Source: CAZCPB01 sp044223975 (GTDB taxonomy: Bacteria; Planctomycetota; Phycisphaerae; Phycisphaerales; UBA1924). Taken from it: a stretch of 64,000 bases of DNA. This document shows, piece by piece, positions 61,007 through 64,000 of this stretch (within the stretch, counting starts at the first letter, position 1; each line of letters begins with the position of its first letter). The translations under genes and the position numbers were made by a program. The notes under the pieces were generated by a model that saw only the letters and a program-made list of their open reading frames with translations, searched no databases and had not been told where the DNA came from. The stretch is taken from the NCBI GenBank assembly GCA_044223975.1, contig JBGALI010000011.1:1-64000 (forward strand), given 5' to 3'.

Positions 61007-63157
61007 TCACCGCCCGAACAGCCCGACGATGTCATTGAACGTTACCACCAGGAACATCGAACCGATCAGCACCAGCCCCGCGATCGTGGCGACGTTCTGC
61101 ACCGCCAGCGGCACGGGCTTGCCGCGGACCGCCTCGGCGACCAGGAACAGGAACTGCCCGCCGTCGACGATCGGCAGCGGCAGGAAGTTGATGACGGCCA
61201 GGTTGGCGCTGATCAGCCCCATGAAGAACAGCAGCCAGATATAGCCGCGGTCGGCGATCCTCGTGCCCATGTGCGCGATGCCGACCGGGCCCTTGAGGTG
61301 CTCGATCTTGACGGTCTGCTCGAAGAGCCGCTCGAAGGTCGTGTACACCGACATCATCACGCGGTGGGTCTCGCGCACGCCCATGCGGAGCGCCTCGCCC
61401 GCGGTCTCGGCCTTGAGCAGCTTCTGCTCAAGCTCGAACGCGCCGGGGTTCACCGGGCTCTGCCAGCTCAGCGCGTGCAGGGCCTGCACGTCGGCGCGCG
61501 TCAGTCGCAGCGTGACCTGCTCCGCCGGGCGGCGCCCCTCGGCGAGCGCCGGAGGTTCAAGCTCCAGCGTAACGGCCGCGTCGGCATCGCCCCGGTCCAG
61601 GCCGGCCCTGGTCGCCTCGCGGAGCCGCTCGCGCAGGTCCGTGAAGTTCGAGACGGGCTTGCCTTCGACCGCCGTCACGCGCGACCCGGGGAGCGTTACG
61701 ACGCCCAACGCCGGCGTCGGGCGCGGCTCGTTCTTCTCGTCGGTCACCATCGGCGGCAGGGCCAGCATCGTGCCCTGCTCGGCCGTGTCGCTGGCGTAGA
61801 ACCCCACCGTGCCCTTGCGTCCCACCTTCAGCTTCAGCGGCACTTGTTCGACCGTGCCGTCCGCACGAGTTCGCGCGACCACAACGTTCACTGTCCGGCC
61901 CGCGTGGGCCCGGATCTCGCCGGTCCCGGCGGTGATGCTCGGGTACTCGAGCGTTCCGATCCGCACGAACACGTCGCCGTCGGCCAGGCCCTGCGCCGCG
62001 GCTTCCTCGGCCGCCGATTCCACGCGCAGGACGGGTGTCAGTCCGAGCACCGTCCGCTGCAGGGCGAACGAGTCTTCGCCTCGCTTCACGCGAGCGATCT
62101 GGAGCTCCGCCCGCGGCCGCACCGGCACCGTCACGCGCCCCGCCTCATCGGCGAGCTCGATCTCAAACTCGCGCCCCCCGGACGCACGCGCGGCGCGGTT
62201 CAGGTCCTCCTCGCCGCGCACGTTCCGATCGCTGCCGATGCGCACGAGCGCCATGCCGGGGCGCACGCCCGGGAGGCCCGACTTGGGGAGCGACGCCTCG
62301 ATCTCCTCGCGCAGCTTGACCGACTTGGCGGTAATCACCTTCGCGGTGCGCGGGGGCTCAACCCCCAGCTCCAGCAGCCCCGTCTGCGTCCCGACCTTGG
62401 GCGTGATGTCAAACCGCAGCGCCTCGGGCAGTCCCGCGCGCTCGACCTTGAGCTTGATCGCCTCTCCCCGGTGCGCCATGGCGGTTGCCAGCGTCAGGTC
62501 GCTGAACGAGTCCGGGCGCGAGCCGTCGAGTTCCAGGATCCGATCCCCCGGCCGCAGGCCCGGCTCGGTCACGTGCAGCGATGCCGCGTTGTTGGCGACC
62601 GCCAGCGCCGCTGCAGACCCGGGCGCCACATCCCCGATCACCGGCGGCTCGGTCGCGAGCCCCACGCGGAACACCAGCACAAAGATGCACGCCGCGGCAA
62701 TGATGTTCGCCACCACCCCCGCGGAGATCACGATCATCCGCTTCCACACCGGGCAGCGCTGGTACGAGTCGGGCGCCTCGCTGACGGCGTTTGGGTCCGT
62801 GTCGTCCTGCCCGAGCATCTTGACGTAGCCGCCGAACGGCAGGACGTTCAAGCGATACTCGGTGGGGCTGAGTTCGTGGTAGGTGGCACGGGCGCCTTCG
62901 GCGATAGTCTCGCCCGCCGCGGTCGCCCGCTGTCGATCGATGTACTCCTGCTCGCTCGACCCGCGCCGCCAGCCCAGGCCCTTGCGCCAGCTCACGATCG
63001 CAGGGCCCATCCCCACCGCGAACGCCAGCACCCGGATCCCCGCCCATCGCGCGGCAAGGAAGTGACCCAGTTCGTGGATCACGATGAGAAGGCCAAACCC
63101 CAGCACGACCAGGAGCAGGTCGAACGCCGAGCCGAGAGTCGCGGGAAGGTCGGACAT
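61007..63157 (-). CDS. rseP: RseP-type site-2 intramembrane zinc metalloprotease with PDZ domains
   Basis: A 716-residue protein from the ATG at 63157, preceded by AGGA. Zinc-binding HELGH lies in VIHELGHFLAARWAGIRV (about 26), followed by GFPFGGYVKM-like LPFGGYVKML (about 105). The second motif is NFLPLPIVDGGQFLF (about 660), with V in place of the usual L in LDGG. At least four transmembrane segments. The large periplasmic part holds PDZ-like blocks (PGLRPGDRILELDG, GVRPGMALVRIG and GSRVTAVEGKPV), so it is longer than the 450-residue E. coli protein. RseP cleaves anti-sigma factors after a first cut, releasing sigma factors in envelope stress. Confidence 0.9.
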   Translation of the reverse strand: MSDLPATLGSAFDLLLVVLGFGLLIVIHELGHFLAARWAGIRVLAFAVGMGPAIVSWRKGLGWRRGSSEQEYIDRQRATAAGETIAEGARATYHELSPTEYRLNVLPFGGYVKMLGQDDTDPNAVSEAPDSYQRCPVWKRMIVISAGVVANIIAAACIFVLVFRVGLATEPPVIGDVAPGSAAALAVANNAASLHVTEPGLRPGDRILELDGSRPDSFSDLTLATAMAHRGEAIKLKVERAGLPEALRFDITPKVGTQTGLLELGVEPPRTAKVITAKSVKLREEIEASLPKSGLPGVRPGMALVRIGSDRNVRGEEDLNRAARASGGREFEIELADEAGRVTVPVRPRAELQIARVKRGEDSFALQRTVLGLTPVLRVESAAEEAAAQGLADGDVFVRIGTLEYPSITAGTGEIRAHAGRTVNVVVARTRADGTVEQVPLKLKVGRKGTVGFYASDTAEQGTMLALPPMVTDEKNEPRPTPALGVVTLPGSRVTAVEGKPVSNFTDLRERLREATRAGLDRGDADAAVTLELEPPALAEGRRPAEQVTLRLTRADVQALHALSWQSPVNPGAFELEQKLLKAETAGEALRMGVRETHRVMMSVYTTFERLFEQTVKIEHLKGPVGIAHMGTRIADRGYIWLLFFMGLISANLAVINFLPLPIVDGGQFLFLVAEAVRGKPVPLAVQNVATIAGLVLIGSMFLVVTFNDIVGLFGR

Positions 63158-63239
63158 GGAGGATCCTAAGCGGTGCGGGCGCGTGCGTGGCGTGGAGTGG
63201 GGGGGTTCCCCCGCATCATCGGTGATCACGATCCCATGA

Positions 63240-63275
63240 ATAAAGCAGAAGGCCCGGGCGTGCGGCCCGGGCCTT
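63240..63275 (-). terminator. Terminator for the redoxin gene
   Basis: AAGGCCCGGGC (63249-63259), loop GTGCG and GCCCGGGCCTT (63265-63275) give an 11-pair stem. On the minus strand it is followed by CTGCTTTATT. It lies about 50 bases past the stop of the redoxin gene. Confidence 0.85.
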
Positions 63276-63327
63276 CCAGGTTCAGCGGGGCCGCCATTCG
63301 TACGGCGGCCGGAGTGCGGCGGATCGG

Positions 63328-63999
63328 TCAGTTCTTGTACTTGACCGCGCAGCCGTACGGCTTGGTTTCCTTGGTCGTGACGGGCTTGCCGGCCAGCAGC
63401 TCGTCGATCGCCTTGGCGATGTAGTTGGTCTTGCCGAGGGATTCGCTGCTGTCGTCGTCGGGGGCGCCCATGTAGGCGACCTTTCCGTCGGCGCCGATCA
63501 CGACCGTGAAGGGCGTGTTGCGGGCGTGGTAGGCCTTGCCCGTGGTGCCGCTCTCGTCGAGCAGGATCGGGAACGCGATGGCCCAGTCCTTCTTGGCCTT
63601 GGCGTTGCGCTCCTTGCCGGAGCCGGTGCTGCCCGGGGCGCCCGAGTTGATGGCGTAGAACTGGACCTTGTCGCCGTACTTCTTGTTAAGGTCAACAAAG
63701 GTCTTGTTGGTCTCGTAGTGCTTGACCACGTAGGGGCACTCGGCGTTGAACCACGTCAGAACCACGATCTTCCCCGACGACGAGCTGAGCTTGTGCTCCT
63801 TGCCGTCGGTGTCCGTGAGGACAAAGTCGGGGGCGGCCTGGCCGACCGCGATCTTGTCAGACTTCTTGTCGTCCTTCTTGGCCTCGGCGGGCTGCGCCGG
63901 CTTGGCGGTCGGCTGGGCGGTGTGCGCGGGCTTGGCGGCCGGCTGGGTGGGGGTCTGCGCCAGCGCCAGGGGGGCGCCGATCGCCACAGCGGCGATCAT
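63328..63999 (-). CDS. Secreted redoxin (AhpC/TSA family), start at window edge
   Basis: At least 223 residues; the ATG at 63999 abuts the window end and leaves a short signal peptide (IAAVAIGAPLALAQ), so the true start may lie beyond. A Pro/Ala/Lys-rich linker (about 15-48) precedes the domain. This reads APDFVLTDTDGKEHKLSS, VVLTWFNAECPYVVKHY with the active Cys in ECPY (only one Cys there), and VQFYAINSG, AKKDWAIAFPILLDES and FTVVIGADGKVAYMG. Redoxin domains of this NxECP type are common in exported planctomycete proteins and reduce peroxides or protein disulfides. Cys near the C-terminus (PYGCAVKY) may be the resolving partner. Confidence 0.82.
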   Translation of the reverse strand: MIAAVAIGAPLALAQTPTQPAAKPAHTAQPTAKPAQPAEAKKDDKKSDKIAVGQAAPDFVLTDTDGKEHKLSSSSGKIVVLTWFNAECPYVVKHYETNKTFVDLNKKYGDKVQFYAINSGAPGSTGSGKERNAKAKKDWAIAFPILLDESGTTGKAYHARNTPFTVVIGADGKVAYMGAPDDDSSESLGKTNYIAKAIDELLAGKPVTTKETKPYGCAVKYKN

Positions 64000-64000
64000 T

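Noticed and set aside
61271..63169. 632-codon plus-strand open frame opposite rseP
   Set aside because: The minus strand encodes complete site-2 protease motifs; the plus frame is Arg/His/Gly-rich shadow.

Overview
The window is high-GC, densely packed DNA from a Gram-negative, flagellated bacterium, most likely a planctomycete of the Phycisphaerae. Pointers are a formylglycine-generating enzyme with a sulfatase, paired DUF1254/DUF1214 proteins, an inner-membrane protein with a C-terminal zinc ribbon, secreted outer-membrane barrels and lipoproteins, and FliD/FliS. The taxonomic call is inference; no rRNA or tRNA gene was seen.

Region 1 (1-2611): the end of a Gly/Ser-repeat protein carrying a Hint (hedgehog/intein-type) domain, coupled by ATGA and TTGA overlaps to two small DXD glycosyltransferases.

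Region 2 (2661-25147) is the highlight: a large accessory island that reads as an anti-phage or anti-plasmid system. One same-strand train carries a MerR/excisionase-type HTH protein, an SNF2 helicase with a C-terminal NOV_C (DUF3883)-like domain, a UvrD/Rep helicase, a DUF1156-type DNA methyltransferase, a DUF499-type P-loop ATPase, a DUF932-like protein, a DUF6361-like protein, a phospholipase-D-type nuclease and a second large SNF2/DEAH helicase. Five of the junctions are 4-8 base stop/start overlaps. A Cas4/RecB-like nuclease converges on the train, a DUF6508-like gene diverges from that nuclease, and a sigma-factor-like gene closes the island. The methylase + ATPase + helicase core matches a recurrent defence-island type (recalled as 'Hma' in PADLOC-style nomenclature, not verified). 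The UvrD, DUF932, DUF6361-PLD-helicase and Cas4-like additions make this an expanded version that may be undescribed.

Region 3 (25.2-35.7 kb): a gene-poor gap with a terminator that shares bases with an upstream hairpin, a DUF1254/1214 protein, a zinc alcohol dehydrogenase, a TerB-like protein, a PAS histidine kinase with a NarL-type regulator, and a run of small stress-type genes (CBS pair, DUF2934, baeRF-like, three BON domains).

Region 4 (35.9-44 kb): envelope and secreted functions: FGE, a lipoprotein beta-carbonic anhydrase, two outer-membrane barrels, a small lipoprotein, a sulfatase with a large 5'UTR hairpin, and a second DUF1254/1214 protein. FGE presumably activates the sulfatase.

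Region 5 (44.2-64 kb): housekeeping genes (soluble transhydrogenase, Pol III delta', FliS, FliD, RseP) and a minus-strand aldehyde/deoxyribose block: DeoC, a zinc-ribbon membrane protein, a lipoprotein, a full ALDH, and separately an ALDH-like protein lacking the catalytic Cys. A peroxiredoxin-GNAT fusion lies in the same stretch. Two repeat types occur here: arrays of an 8-base unit (YCGTCRCT), some inside coding sequence, and a REP-like palindrome pair.
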